In this document: in pieces, positions 15,686 through 24,928 of the stretch
Layout: each line of letters opens with the position of its first letter
Position numbering within the stretch: the first letter of the stretch is position 1
NCBI GenBank assembly: GCA_020721445.1
Contig: DYMU01000002.1
Coordinates: 1 to 64,000, forward strand
DNA from: Gemmobacter nectariphilus
Lineage (GTDB): Bacteria; Pseudomonadota; Alphaproteobacteria; Rhodobacterales; Rhodobacteraceae
Length of the DNA: 64,000 bases
Direction of reading: 5' to 3'
Translations under genes and position numbers: made by a program
Notes under the pieces: model-generated
Told to the model about the DNA's origin: nothing
Databases searched by the model: none
Seen by the model: the letters and a program-made list of their open reading frames with translations, nothing else

Positions 15686-16246
15686 CTAGCGTTTCAGGGT
15701 GATGATGTATTGGTTCGCCATCAGCCTGAGCTGGGCCCTTTCGCCAAGTTCCAGCATCATCGCCTCGACCGCTGCTTTCACTGGCGCCCCCGAGGCTTCG
15801 GTCTGCCAATTGAAATCGTCGCCGGCGATGATGCCTGTCGGCTTTACCTTTTGCAGGCACAGATGCAGGTCGTTGCCGATAAAGGGCTCGTTGTGATTGC
15901 CATCAATATAAACCCAGTCGAGTGAGGCATCGGGCAAGGTGGCAAGCGCCACTTCCGATGTGGCCCGTTGAACCTTGACCCTTGGATCGTCGGCAAAGCG
16001 CGCCACCACATTCTGATAGCGTTGCTCCATCAGATGTTCGTTCTTTTTCTTGCCAAAGCCGGTGTTCGAAAATTCTGGCAGATACAGCCACGGGTCGATC
16101 AGGTGCAATTCGCTTGGCTGGCAAAGTTCCAGAATGCGCTGGGAAAAATCACCTTCCCAAACCCCGATTTCCGCAACCACTCCGCCCTTCGGCAGGCTTT
16201 GCAACAGCCGTCCCCGAACCATGTCCCGTTTGGTTGCTTCTGTCAT
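15686..16246 (-). CDS. Class I SAM-dependent methyltransferase
   Basis: The start at ATG 16246 (MTEATKRDMV) is preferred. A longer start at 16327 would fall inside the loop of the ahcY terminator. The 186-residue product shows motif I as VVAEIGVWEGDFSQ (SAM-binding GxxxG), an acidic LHLIDPW at motif II, and LDWVYIDGNHNEPF, typical of methyltransferase family 24-like proteins. The substrate is unknown. It lies just downstream of S-adenosylhomocysteine hydrolase, which removes the by-product of such reactions, but a terminator separates them. Confidence 0.8.
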   Translation of the reverse strand: MTEATKRDMVRGRLLQSLPKGGVVAEIGVWEGDFSQRILELCQPSELHLIDPWLYLPEFSNTGFGKKKNEHLMEQRYQNVVARFADDPRVKVQRATSEVALATLPDASLDWVYIDGNHNEPFIGNDLHLCLQKVKPTGIIAGDDFNWQTEASGAPVKAAVEAMMLELGERAQLRLMANQYIITLKR

Positions 16247-16301
16247 GTTTGCCGCCCTGTCACGCACCTGACCGTCGGGCCGACGCTTGATCAAACGCCA
16301 G

Positions 16302-16339
16302 AAAAAAGAAAGCCCGACCAATCGCATGGCCGGGCTTTC
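16302..16339 (-). terminator. Rho-independent terminator of ahcY
   Basis: Read leftward, GAAAGCCCG (complement of 16331-16339) pairs with CGGGCTTTC (complement of 16308-16316) around a 14-base loop and is followed by TTTTTT. It is 19 bases past the ahcY stop and rules out the longer start proposed for the neighbouring methyltransferase. Confidence 0.88.
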
Positions 16340-16358
16340 GTTGCAATGTTGCAGCAGA

Positions 16359-17756
16359 TCAATAGCGATAGTGGTCCGACTTGAACGGCCCGTCGATCGC
16401 AACGCCAATATAGTCGGCCTGATCGCGGCGCAGTTCGGTCAGCTTCACACCGATCTTTTTCAGGTGCAGGCGGGCGACTTTTTCATCCAGCGATTTGGGC
16501 AGGATGTAGACGCCGGGCTTGTATTCGCTGCCCTTGGTCCAAAGCTCGATCTGCGCCAGCACCTGGTTGGTGAACGATGCCGACATCACGAACGACGGAT
16601 GACCCGTGGCATTGCCAAGGTTCAACAGGCGGCCTTCGGACAACAGGATGATGCGATTGCCATTCGGCATCTCGATCATGTCCACCTGTTCCTTGATGTT
16701 GGTCCACTTGTGGTTCTTCAGCGCGGCCACCTGAATTTCATTGTCGAAGTGTCCGATGTTGCCGACAATGGCCATGTCCTTCATCTCGCGCATATGCTCG
16801 ATGCGGATCACGTCCTTGTTGCCGGTGGTGGTGATGAAGATGTCGGCGCTGGCGACCACATCTTCCAGCAACACAACCTCAAACCCGTCCATCGCGGCTT
16901 GCAACGCGCAGATCGGATCGACCTCGGTCACCTTCACGCGGGCACCAGCGCCTTGCAGCGACGCCGCCGAGCCTTTGCCCACATCGCCATAGCCGCAAAC
17001 CACGGCAACCTTGCCGGCCATCATGGTGTCGGTGGCGCGGCGGATGCCGTCGACCAAGGATTCCTTGCACCCGTATTTGTTATCGAACTTCGATTTGGTC
17101 ACACTGTCATTGACGTTGATCGCGGGGAAGGGCAGCAGCCCCTTCTTGTGCAGATCATACAGGCGGTGCACGCCGGTGGTGGTTTCTTCCGAAACACCCT
17201 TGATCTCGTCGCGCTGTTTGGTGAACCAACCGGGGCTGGCCTTCAACCGCTTCTTGATCTGGTTGAACAGGCAAACCTCTTCTTCCGAGGTCGGAACCTC
17301 GATCAGGTCGGTTTCACCCGCCTCAACCCGCGCGCCCAAAAGGATATACAGCGTGGCATCGCCGCCATCATCAAGGATCATGTTGCAGGTGCCGCCTTCA
17401 CCACCAAACTGGAAGATACGGTCGGTATAGTCCCAGTATTCCTCAAGGCTTTCGCCCTTGATCGCAAACACCGGGATGCCCGATTTGGCGATGGCGGCGG
17501 CGGCATGGTCCTGGGTCGAGAAGATGTTGCACGACGCCCAGCGCACATCGGCGCCAAGCGCTGCCAGGGTTTCGATCAGCACGGCGGTTTGAATGGTCAT
17601 GTGCAGCGATCCGGAAATCCGCGCGCCAGTCAACGGCTTGGTGGTGCCAAACTCTTCCCGGCAGGCCATCAGACCCGGCATTTCGGTTTCCGCGATCGTC
17701 AGTTCCTTGCGCCCGAACTCGGCAAGCGCGATGTCTTTTACGATGTAGTCAGCCAT
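16359..17756 (-). CDS. ahcY: Adenosylhomocysteinase (S-adenosylhomocysteine hydrolase)
   Basis: AhcY splits S-adenosylhomocysteine to adenosine and homocysteine with tightly bound NAD. ATG 17756 ([12 protein letters not shown]) gives 465 residues; TTG 17762 is also in frame. Motifs include [45 protein letters not shown], the NAD fold [13 protein letters not shown] and the C-terminal KSDHYRY. In related Rhodobacter genomes ahcY follows hvrA in the regA region. Here an HD-domain gene on the other strand intervenes. It ends in its own terminator. Confidence 0.97.
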   Translation of the reverse strand: MADYIVKDIALAEFGRKELTIAETEMPGLMACREEFGTTKPLTGARISGSLHMTIQTAVLIETLAALGADVRWASCNIFSTQDHAAAAIAKSGIPVFAIKGESLEEYWDYTDRIFQFGGEGGTCNMILDDGGDATLYILLGARVEAGETDLIEVPTSEEEVCLFNQIKKRLKASPGWFTKQRDEIKGVSEETTTGVHRLYDLHKKGLLPFPAINVNDSVTKSKFDNKYGCKESLVDGIRRATDTMMAGKVAVVCGYGDVGKGSAASLQGAGARVKVTEVDPICALQAAMDGFEVVLLEDVVASADIFITTTGNKDVIRIEHMREMKDMAIVGNIGHFDNEIQVAALKNHKWTNIKEQVDMIEMPNGNRIILLSEGRLLNLGNATGHPSFVMSASFTNQVLAQIELWTKGSEYKPGVYILPKSLDEKVARLHLKKIGVKLTELRRDQADYIGVAIDGPFKSDHYRY

Positions 17757-17920
17757 GTTCAATTCGTCTCCTGATCTGTCGAGGGGGCTTTATCACCGCC
17801 GGACCCCAAAAACAACGAGCATTGCCCTTGCCCGCCCGGGCCGAAGGGTCGAGGGCATTTGCACGCAGCCTGCCAAGGCGCTAAATGCTGCAATGAAAAC
17901 CAAAGAAAAGGGCAACGCTG

Positions 17921-18514
17921 ATGGCAAAGCCGCAACGCGCATGGCAACGCATGCTGTCAGGTCGGCGGCTTGATCTGCTGGACCCCACGCCGATGGATAT
18001 CGAGATCGAGGATATCGCCCACGGGCTTGCCTTTGTCGCGCGGTGGAATGGCCAGACCCATGGTGACTGGCCCTATTCCGTCGCTGAACATTCGCTGTTG
18101 GTTGAGGCACTCTTTTCGCGGCTGAACCCTGGGTGCGCAGACAGATGGCGATTGGCCGCCTTGCTGCATGATGCGCCCGAATATGTGATCGGCGACATGA
18201 TTTCACCCGTCAAGGCGGCGGTCGGGCCTGCCTATGGTGCGCTGGATGAACGGCTGACGGCGGCGGTGCATCTGCGATTTGGCTTGCCGGCACGCCTACC
18301 CGCGGCCATCAAGAAACAGATCAAGTCCGCAGATCGGATCTCCGCCTGGATGGAGGCTGTTCACATCGCCGGGTTTTCGCAAACCGAGGCCGACCGGTTT
18401 TTCAACCGCCCCGACCCTGCGTTGATTTCCGGGTTGGAAATCCGGTTGCGTCCCGCATCGGCGGTAAAGGCCGATTTTGTTGCCCGACACGCGGCCTTGC
18501 TGGCAGCGTGCTGA
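17921..18514 (+). CDS. HD-domain phosphohydrolase (YfbR-like)
   Basis: The 197-residue protein carries the HD metal motifs: H in VAEHSLLVEALF, HD in AALLHDAPEYVIGDM, and a later Asp in SADRISAWMEA. The arrangement matches YfbR/YedJ-type hydrolases, which include 5'-deoxynucleotidases. The exact substrate cannot be read from the sequence. It sits alone on the plus strand between hvrA and ahcY. Confidence 0.82.
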   Translation: MAKPQRAWQRMLSGRRLDLLDPTPMDIEIEDIAHGLAFVARWNGQTHGDWPYSVAEHSLLVEALFSRLNPGCADRWRLAALLHDAPEYVIGDMISPVKAAVGPAYGALDERLTAAVHLRFGLPARLPAAIKKQIKSADRISAWMEAVHIAGFSQTEADRFFNRPDPALISGLEIRLRPASAVKADFVARHAALLAAC

Positions 18515-18561
18515 TAAGGAAATATGGCCACATTTGCCGCCTGCCACGCGGCCTGAAGCGG

Positions 18562-18876
18562 TCAGATCGCCATATCTTCCGGTTTGGCGCCGGACTTCAG
18601 GGCCGCGTCAAACCACCGTGGCTTGCGCCCGCGGCCAGACCACGTCTCTGCCGCATTCGCCGGGTTGGCGTATTTAGCCACCGCGGGTGCGCGTTTTTTC
18701 GGGCCCGTCACACCTATCAATTCGGAAAGGGAAAAACCCATCGCGCGGGCATTCTCTTCAAGCTGGGCGACAGCCTCTTTCTTGCGACGATCTTCAAAAG
18801 ATGCAATCGCCTTGGCGACTTGCGATTGAAGATCCTTCAAGTCTTTCAGGGACAGATCATTCAGATTGACATCCAT
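18562..18876 (-). CDS. hvrA: H-NS family DNA-binding protein HvrA
   Basis: The start at ATG 18876 (MDVNLNDLSL), with AGGA nine bases upstream, gives 104 residues. An N-terminal coiled coil for dimerisation (about 5-50) is joined to a C-terminal H-NS core with KYANPANAAETWSGRGRKPRWF. HvrA in Rhodobacter capsulatus is a regulator of photosynthesis and nitrogen fixation genes encoded after regA; here it follows senC and regA in the same order. The TWSGRGRKP motif is diagnostic of the family. Confidence 0.9.
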   Translation of the reverse strand: MDVNLNDLSLKDLKDLQSQVAKAIASFEDRRKKEAVAQLEENARAMGFSLSELIGVTGPKKRAPAVAKYANPANAAETWSGRGRKPRWFDAALKSGAKPEDMAI

Positions 18877-18956
18877 TCCCACGGTCCTTTTATTTATTGC
18901 CATCCTGACCAGATAGAATGTCTTTGGCAGAAGCACAACAATTCGTTAAATGCTTT

Positions 18957-19511
18957 TTAACGTGGGCTGCGTTTTGCCAGGATCCGCTGAAGCGTCCGGC
19001 GGTGCATCGAAAGGCGGCGTGCGGTTTCAGATACATTGCGGTCGCACATTTCAAATACCCGCTGAATATGCTCCCACCGCACACGGTCTGCCGACATCGG
19101 GTTTTCCGGCGGTGCGGGCATGGCTTCGCCCTTGGCCAGAAGGGCATTGGTCACGTCATTGGCATCGGCGGGTTTGGACAGATAGTCGATCGCCCCGATC
19201 TTGACCGCCGCAACCGCCGTGGCAATCGCGCCATAGCCGGTCAGAACGACAATCCGGCAATCGGGCCGGCGTTCACGCAGGGCCTCGACCACGTCCAGCC
19301 CGTTGCCATCTTCCAATCGCAGGTCAACCACCGCATAGGCCGGCGGGCGGCTTTGCGCGATGGCCTTGCCGACGGCGACGCTTTCCGCGGTTTCGGTGAC
19401 AAAGCCCCGGCGCTCCATGGCGCGGGCCAGCCGTTTGACGAACGGCTCGTCATCATCCACCAGCAGAAGGGTTTTATCCGGACCCAAGTCTGCCATCATC
19501 TCATCTGCCAT
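18957..19511 (-). CDS. regA: Redox response regulator RegA/PrrA
   Basis: The 184-residue regulator has LLLVDDDEPF at the start of the receiver domain, phospho-acceptor D63 in VVDLRLEDGNG, and the Fis-like C-terminal HTH NVSETARRLSMHRRTLQRIL, nearly invariant in RegA/PrrA/ActR. With RegB it controls photosynthesis, respiration, carbon and nitrogen fixation in response to redox state. It lies between senC and hvrA, all on the minus strand, opposite regB, as in Rhodobacter. No photosynthesis genes are in the window. Confidence 0.95.
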   Translation of the reverse strand: MADEMMADLGPDKTLLLVDDDEPFVKRLARAMERRGFVTETAESVAVGKAIAQSRPPAYAVVDLRLEDGNGLDVVEALRERRPDCRIVVLTGYGAIATAVAAVKIGAIDYLSKPADANDVTNALLAKGEAMPAPPENPMSADRVRWEHIQRVFEMCDRNVSETARRLSMHRRTLQRILAKRSPR

Positions 19512-19572
19512 CGTTTTGGTCCTTGCGTATTTGCCGCGTAGACCCGGAACCTAGGGGCTTTGCGGCGCAGGG

Positions 19573-20208
19573 TCAATTTTTCTGCGCGCCGGGTGCATTT
19601 TTCACAAAGCAGGCCACCTGATCGGCCATCTGATCTGACAGATCTTCACGCCGGAAAGCGTAGACAAAACCGATACCCGGCAAGGTCAGATAGGTAGAGG
19701 TCGAGTGGTCGATCAGATAATATTCGGGGTCGCCGTCTTCCTGCCTCTTGTAAAAAGTCTTGTAGGCCTGCGACGCGGCCTTCACCTGCTCGGGCGTTCC
19801 GGTCAGCCCGACCATCTGCTGATGCAGGTTGTCGGTAAACTCGGCAAGCGCTTCGGGCGTATCGCGCTCGGGGTCGATCGAGATGAACACCGGCTGCACC
19901 TCTATGCCGCGGCTTTCCAGAATATCCACGGCTTCGGCATTGCGGGCATTGTCCAGCGGGCAGACATCGGGACAAAAGGTATAGCCGAAATAGACCAGAG
20001 ATGGTTTGGTCAGCACGTCGGCATCGGTGACGGTGGCGCCGGTTTCGTCGATCAGCGTAAACGGACCGCCGATCTGGCCACCCGCGATCTGGCCACCACG
20101 ACATTCGGCAAAGGCATCGCCCTCGGTCGGTTGCAAGAGATAAAGGGCGGTGCCACCCAACAAGGCCACCACGACGGCCGCTGCAAGGGCCGCGGTTGTT
20201 TTTGTCAT
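19573..20208 (-). CDS. senC: SCO1/SenC family copper chaperone (PrrC)
   Basis: A start at ATG 20208 (MTKTTAAL) gives 211 residues with an uncleaved N-terminal membrane anchor (about 5-26) and a periplasmic thioredoxin-like domain. The copper-binding CPDVC is present within YFGYTFCPDVCPLD, and the distal His lies in LIDHSTSTYL. SCO proteins deliver copper to cytochrome c oxidase. In this cluster SenC/PrrC is linked to redox signalling to RegB. It is the first gene of senC-regA-hvrA and diverges from regB across about 100 bases. Confidence 0.93.
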   Translation of the reverse strand: MTKTTAALAAAVVVALLGGTALYLLQPTEGDAFAECRGGQIAGGQIGGPFTLIDETGATVTDADVLTKPSLVYFGYTFCPDVCPLDNARNAEAVDILESRGIEVQPVFISIDPERDTPEALAEFTDNLHQQMVGLTGTPEQVKAASQAYKTFYKRQEDGDPEYYLIDHSTSTYLTLPGIGFVYAFRREDLSDQMADQVACFVKNAPGAQKN

Positions 20209-20307
20209 CGGTTCGATCCCTTGCATGCTTCTGACTTCGGACGGCATTGATCCCACGGGCCTGCCCGCCTAGGCTTGGCACGATAATGGCTTTGCCGGAA
20301 AGATACC

Positions 20308-21696
20308 ATGTTTTCCCCCACCCCCGGACTTCTGTCTCGTGATACCCGCAGCGATTGGGTTCGCCTGCGCACGTTGATCTTGCTGCGCTGGACGGCGATC
20401 GTGGGGCAATTGGCCGCAATCACGGTGGCTGACCGCTATTACGACATCCAGCTTCCATTGGGGCTTTGCTATCTGGCGGTCGGGGCCTCGATCATCGCCA
20501 ACCTTGTGTCGATCTTCGTGTTTCCGGAAAACAAGCGTCTGTCCGAAGTCGAAGCGATGATGACGCTGCTGTTTGACCTGACGCAGCTGTCGTTTCTTCT
20601 GTATCTGACCGGCGGGCTGGCCAATCCCTTCGCACTGCTGATCCTTGCGCCGGTCACGATTTCCGCCTCGGCGCTGGAGTTGCGCACCACCATCTTTCTG
20701 GGCAGCCTGTCGATCATTCTGGTGACGCTGACGGCTTTTGTCCACGTGCCCTTGCGCTTGGCCGATGGCACCATTCTCACCGCGCCGGCGCTGTTCGAGT
20801 TTGGGTTCTGGCTGTCCATCGTCATTGGCATCCTGTTCCTTGGCCTGTATTCGCGGCGGGTGGCCACCGAAATACGGTCAATGTCCGAGGCGCTGCTGGC
20901 CACCCAGATGGCCTTGGCCCGCGAACAGAAACTGACCGATCTGGGCGGCGTGGTTGCCGCCGCAGCACATGAGCTTGGCACCCCGCTGGCGACCATCACA
21001 CTGGTATCTGCCGAGATGATGGATCAGTTGGACAAAGGGTCCGAGCTTTACGATGACGCCAAGCTGATCCGCGATCAGGCCGACCGTTGCCGCGATATCC
21101 TGCGGTCGATGGGGCGGATCGGCAAGGATGACCTGCACATGCGAACCACCCCGTTCGAGATGCTGGTCCGCGAAGCCGCCGAACCGCATCAGTCGCGGGG
21201 CAAGACCCTGCACTTCAGCTTTTTAGCGGGGGTTGACGGCCATGACCGGCAGCCCTTGGTCACCCGCAGGCCCGAGGTGATCCACGGTCTGCGCAACCTT
21301 ATTCAGAACGCCGTCGATTTTGCCCGCACCTCGGTCTGGCTGGATGGAGAATGGACCGCCGACACCCTGACCCTGCGGATCATCGACGATGGCGAGGGCT
21401 TTCCGTCGCAAGTGATCGGCCGCATCGGTGACCCGTTCGTGCGCAGTCGCCGGTCGGCGCAAGATCTGGCGCGGCGGCCCGAGTATGAGGGGATGGGCCT
21501 TGGTCTGTTCATTGCCAAGACCCTGCTGGAACGCACCGGCGCCGAGTTGACCTTTGCCAACGCCTCCGACCCGTTCCTGACCCCGGAAGAACGCCCGGAA
21601 CGCAGCGGGGCGATCGTCGAGGTGGTCTGGCCCCTTAACCGGCTGGTGCCACCGGCCCAAGCCGGTCTGGGTCAGAACGCCCCGTTCGAAATATAG
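20308..21696 (+). CDS. regB: Redox sensor histidine kinase RegB/PrrB
   Basis: The 462-residue kinase has six predicted membrane helices (about 25-185) with the quinone-binding GGLANPF at 102-108. The H-box AAAAHELGTPLA has phospho-acceptor H221. The redox-active Cys is at 261 in DQADRCRDILRSMG. The catalytic part has NLIQNAVDFAR, DDGEGF and GMGLGLFIAK. RegB phosphorylates RegA when the quinone pool is reduced. It diverges from senC-regA-hvrA, the conserved arrangement. Confidence 0.95.
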   Translation: MFSPTPGLLSRDTRSDWVRLRTLILLRWTAIVGQLAAITVADRYYDIQLPLGLCYLAVGASIIANLVSIFVFPENKRLSEVEAMMTLLFDLTQLSFLLYLTGGLANPFALLILAPVTISASALELRTTIFLGSLSIILVTLTAFVHVPLRLADGTILTAPALFEFGFWLSIVIGILFLGLYSRRVATEIRSMSEALLATQMALAREQKLTDLGGVVAAAAHELGTPLATITLVSAEMMDQLDKGSELYDDAKLIRDQADRCRDILRSMGRIGKDDLHMRTTPFEMLVREAAEPHQSRGKTLHFSFLAGVDGHDRQPLVTRRPEVIHGLRNLIQNAVDFARTSVWLDGEWTADTLTLRIIDDGEGFPSQVIGRIGDPFVRSRRSAQDLARRPEYEGMGLGLFIAKTLLERTGAELTFANASDPFLTPEERPERSGAIVEVVWPLNRLVPPAQAGLGQNAPFEI

Positions 21697-21804
21697 CGTT
21701 TGACCGGCATTAATCTGATGCTCGCCTTTTTCCTCGCCTTTAGATTAACTTTGCATTAATACACTCCCCATTAGGTTGTAAGACGAATGCGGCGAGGTCG
21801 ACCG

Positions 21805-23379
21805 ATGGAGTCACACCTTTTGTTTGGGATCGGCCTTGGGGTGACGGCCATCTTGGCGTCGCTGGGAAGCTTGATGTTGCTGACCGCCTTTCAGGCCCGC
21901 CGCAGGCCCGCCCGGCAGTCCATCTTTGATGACCGACAGAAAGCCACGTTGTTCCTGTTTGATGGCGAGTCGCTGGTGGATTGCACACCTGGCGGCCGCG
22001 CAGTTCTGTCTGCCTCGCCCGCCGAGGGCAGCGCCTGGGTCAAGCTGGTGGCGCATCTTGGCGCAACCTTCCCAGAGATTGACAAGCATCTGGCGCGGCT
22101 GGAAACCGAAGGCACCGTGACCCTGGCCACCGAAGACAGCGCGGGTCAGCCCTTGTTGCTGCAGGCTGAACAGCGGGGCGGCCTGACCCGGATCACCCTG
22201 ATCGACCCGGAAACCGACCCTGCCCCGCCCGGACTTGACCCCTTGGCGCATCGCGCGATGACCGAAGAACTGACCTTCCTTCGCGCCATGCTGGCGCAGG
22301 CCCCGATCCTTGCCTGGCGCGAGCGCGACGATGGCGCGGTGATCTGGGCCAATGCCGCCTATATGATGCGCGCCGCCGATCTGTTGCCGCAGGGGCAAGA
22401 CCTGTCATGGCCCCTTCCCCACCTGTTTGAACGAAACGCCATCCATCAGGGTGCTGCAGGCCAGCGGCAAAAACTGCGCTTTCCGGATGGGGCCACTGCC
22501 TGGTTCGATCTGGTCAGCACACCCGATGGCACCGGGCGGCGGGTCTATGCCTTGCGTGCGGACGCGGCAGTTCAGGCGGAAACCACACTGCGCGACTTCA
22601 TGCAGACCTTGACCAAGACCTTTGCCCATCTGCCCATCGGGCTGGCGATCTTTGACAATCAGCGCGCCTTGCAGATGTTCAATCCGGCGCTGCTGGATCT
22701 GACCGGGCTTCCGCCCGATTTTCTGTCACGGCGCCCGTCACTGGTTTCGGTTCTGGATGCGTTGCGCGACCAGAACATGGTGCCCGAGCCGAAGGATTAT
22801 CGCAATTGGCGGCAACAGATCACCGATCTGGAGCGCGCGGCGGCATCGGGCATCTATGAAGAGACCTGGAACCTGCCAGGCGGGCAGACCTACAAGGTGA
22901 TCGGACGCCCCCACCCCAACGGGGCCCTTGCCCTGATGATTGAAGATATCTCGACCGAGATCACCCGCACCCGGCGCTACCGCGCCGATCTTGAATTGGG
23001 CCAATCGGTCATAGACTCGCTGGAAGAGGCGGTCTGCGTGTTTTCGGAAACCGGGCTTTTGGTGATGACCAACGCGGCCTATGCCAGGCTTTGGCAGCAC
23101 GATCCGGCCGAGGCCGTCTCGGTGGGCGGGGTCACCTCGCTGTGCCAGCACTGGCGCAGCCAGTCCGCGCCCAACCCGCTGTGGGCCGAGGCCGAGGAAT
23201 TCGTGTCCACCGTGGGCGACCGGACAAACTGGGCCGCAGATGCGCGGCTTCTGGACGGCCGCATGGTCACCTGCCGCTTTGCGCCGCTCTCCGGGGGGGC
23301 AACCCTTGTCGGGTTTCGGGTCGTTCAGCCCGAAAAGGGGTCGCGTCCTGCGCTGCCGTCCAAGCGGCGCAGCGCCTGA
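21805..23379 (+). CDS. Membrane-anchored PAS-domain protein without a recognisable kinase core
   Basis: ATG 21805, eight bases after GAGG, is chosen over the in-frame ATG 21787. The 524-residue protein starts with a membrane helix (about 5-28). A divergent N-terminal sensor region follows, then at least two PAS-like modules, around residues 275-390 (LPIGLAIFDNQRALQMFNPA) and 400-500 (VIDSLEEAVCVFSETGLLVM). I see no H-box, ATPase domain or GGDEF/EAL output. Related roseobacter genes lie ahead of tsaE. It may be a decayed kinase or a signalling scaffold. It follows regB by about 110 bases, but a functional link is unproven. Confidence 0.75.
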   Translation: MESHLLFGIGLGVTAILASLGSLMLLTAFQARRRPARQSIFDDRQKATLFLFDGESLVDCTPGGRAVLSASPAEGSAWVKLVAHLGATFPEIDKHLARLETEGTVTLATEDSAGQPLLLQAEQRGGLTRITLIDPETDPAPPGLDPLAHRAMTEELTFLRAMLAQAPILAWRERDDGAVIWANAAYMMRAADLLPQGQDLSWPLPHLFERNAIHQGAAGQRQKLRFPDGATAWFDLVSTPDGTGRRVYALRADAAVQAETTLRDFMQTLTKTFAHLPIGLAIFDNQRALQMFNPALLDLTGLPPDFLSRRPSLVSVLDALRDQNMVPEPKDYRNWRQQITDLERAAASGIYEETWNLPGGQTYKVIGRPHPNGALALMIEDISTEITRTRRYRADLELGQSVIDSLEEAVCVFSETGLLVMTNAAYARLWQHDPAEAVSVGGVTSLCQHWRSQSAPNPLWAEAEEFVSTVGDRTNWAADARLLDGRMVTCRFAPLSGGATLVGFRVVQPEKGSRPALPSKRRSA

Positions 23380-23424
23380 CCGGATCGGCTTGCCACGGCG
23401 GACAGGGGCGGTAAAACTGCCGCC

Positions 23425-23922
23425 ATGTCACACCCCGCCCCACTGCTGATTGTTCTGGCCACCGAGGCTGATACCGATGCCCTTGGCAGGCTTCTGGCCG
23501 ACCATCTGCACCCGGGCGACACGCTGCTGCTTGGCGGGCCGATCGGTGCCGGCAAATCGCATCTGGCCCGCGCCGTCATTCGCCAGCGGCTGGGCCGCAT
23601 GGAAGACGTGCCCTCGCCAAGTTTCACGCTGGTGCAAACCTATGAACACCCGGCGGGCGATATCTGGCACGCCGACCTTTACCGCCTGTCGCACCCCGAT
23701 GAGGTGATGGAACTGGGTCTGGAGGATGCCTTTGCCAGCGCGATCTGCCTTGTCGAATGGCCCGACCGGCTTGGCCGTCTCGCCCCCATTGACGCCATTC
23801 ACCTTACCCTGTCGCATCACGGTGACGGCCGGTTGGCCGAGATACGCTTTGCCGGTCGCGGTGCGCTGCGCAGGGCCTTGGCCCATTTCTGCCCGCCCGA
23901 TGCCAGCCAAGCTGATGACTGA
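23425..23922 (+). CDS. tsaE: tRNA threonylcarbamoyladenosine biosynthesis ATPase TsaE
   Basis: This 165-residue protein has the TsaE P-loop LLLGGPIGAGKSHLARA, the SPSFTLVQTYE segment and HADLYRLSHPDEVMELGLED followed by CLVEWPDRLG. TsaE is the ATPase of the t6A complex with TsaB and TsaD; tsaD is at 10.4 kb. It starts the run tsaE-amgK-murU-addB-addA, in which each gene overlaps the next. Confidence 0.95.
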   Translation: MSHPAPLLIVLATEADTDALGRLLADHLHPGDTLLLGGPIGAGKSHLARAVIRQRLGRMEDVPSPSFTLVQTYEHPAGDIWHADLYRLSHPDEVMELGLEDAFASAICLVEWPDRLGRLAPIDAIHLTLSHHGDGRLAEIRFAGRGALRRALAHFCPPDASQADD

Positions 23923-24928
23923 CCGCGCCGCCTTGTCGCAGGCCTTTTTGTCCGCCCATGGCTGGGGTGATGCGGATCGGCGTTTTCTGGCGGGCGATGC
24001 GTCGGACCGCAGCTATGACCGGCTGACAAGGGGCAGCAAGACTGCCGTGCTGATGGATGCGCCACCCGGCAGGGGCGACGATCCGGCCCGATTTGTCGCC
24101 ATTGCCGCGCACCTTAACGGCATCGGACTGTCACCTCCGGCGATTTATGCGCAGGATCTGGTGCGTGGCTTCTTGCTGATCGAAGATCTTGGCGACCAGC
24201 TTTTCGCCCGCGTCCTGACCGTCGATCCGCAGCGTGAGGCCCCGCTTTACCGTGCCGCGACCGATGTTCTGGTGCATGTGCAGCGCTTTCCCGCACCCGC
24301 CGGCCTGCCGGATCTTTCGGCGCAGGATTGGGCGACCGCCGCCGGCTTTGCCCTTGACTGGTATGCCTTTGCCGCCACCGGGCAACGGCCCGACGCCACC
24401 GCCTTTGTCGCAACCCTGACAGCCGCCCTGCTGGCCCATGCCGATGGCCCGCGCGTGATGATCCTGCGCGATTATCACGCCGAGAACCTGCTGCACCTGC
24501 CGGGGCGGCATGGGGTTGCCGCCGTGGGGCTGCTGGATTTCCAACTGGGCCAGATGGGGCAGCCGGGCTATGATCTGGTGTCGCTGGTGCAAGATGCGCG
24601 GCGCGATGTATCGCCCGAGGTGGCCGCCGCGATGATTGCGCATTTTGCCGCCCAGACCGGCCGCGATCTGGCGGCGTTTCAAACCTCGTGCGCGGTGTTG
24701 GGTGCCCAGCGCGCATTGCGGATTATGGGTATGTTCGCGCGGCTTTGTCTGGTTGATGGCAAGCCCGGTTATCTGCGGCTGATGCCAAGGGTCTGGCAGC
24801 AGTTGCAGACAAACCTTGCACATCCGGCCCTGTCGGATCTGCGCGATCTGTGCGACACCCTGTTGCCCGCCCCCACCGAGGCCGTCTTGCAAACCATAGG
24901 GACGAAATGCGCGCTCCATTCCCTCTGA
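23915..24928 (+). CDS. amgK: Amino-sugar kinase AmgK (phosphotransferase family)
   Basis: ATG 23915 overlaps the tsaE stop; an earlier ATG at 23900 is also possible. The 337-residue product has an aminoglycoside-phosphotransferase fold: FLAGDASDRSYDRL, the catalytic LRDYHAENLLHLPGR (Brenner-like HxxN), and LLDFQLGQMGQPGYDL with the metal-binding Asp. AmgK phosphorylates N-acetylmuramic acid and GlcNAc at the anomeric position. The next gene is the matching uridylyltransferase, which makes the peptidoglycan-recycling assignment strong. Confidence 0.88.
   Translation: MTDRAALSQAFLSAHGWGDADRRFLAGDASDRSYDRLTRGSKTAVLMDAPPGRGDDPARFVAIAAHLNGIGLSPPAIYAQDLVRGFLLIEDLGDQLFARVLTVDPQREAPLYRAATDVLVHVQRFPAPAGLPDLSAQDWATAAGFALDWYAFAATGQRPDATAFVATLTAALLAHADGPRVMILRDYHAENLLHLPGRHGVAAVGLLDFQLGQMGQPGYDLVSLVQDARRDVSPEVAAAMIAHFAAQTGRDLAAFQTSCAVLGAQRALRIMGMFARLCLVDGKPGYLRLMPRVWQQLQTNLAHPALSDLRDLCDTLLPAPTEAVLQTIGTKCALHSL

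Noticed and set aside
16247-16408. N-terminal extension of the methyltransferase gene
   Set aside because: The extra start at 16327 lies inside the loop of the ahcY terminator hairpin and the first codons overlap ahcY. ATG 16246 gives a normal family N-terminus.
17757-17920. SAH or SAM riboswitch ahead of ahcY
   Set aside because: Such an element would fit the gene, but I could not find the conserved core or a convincing pseudoknot by eye. A covariance-model search would decide.
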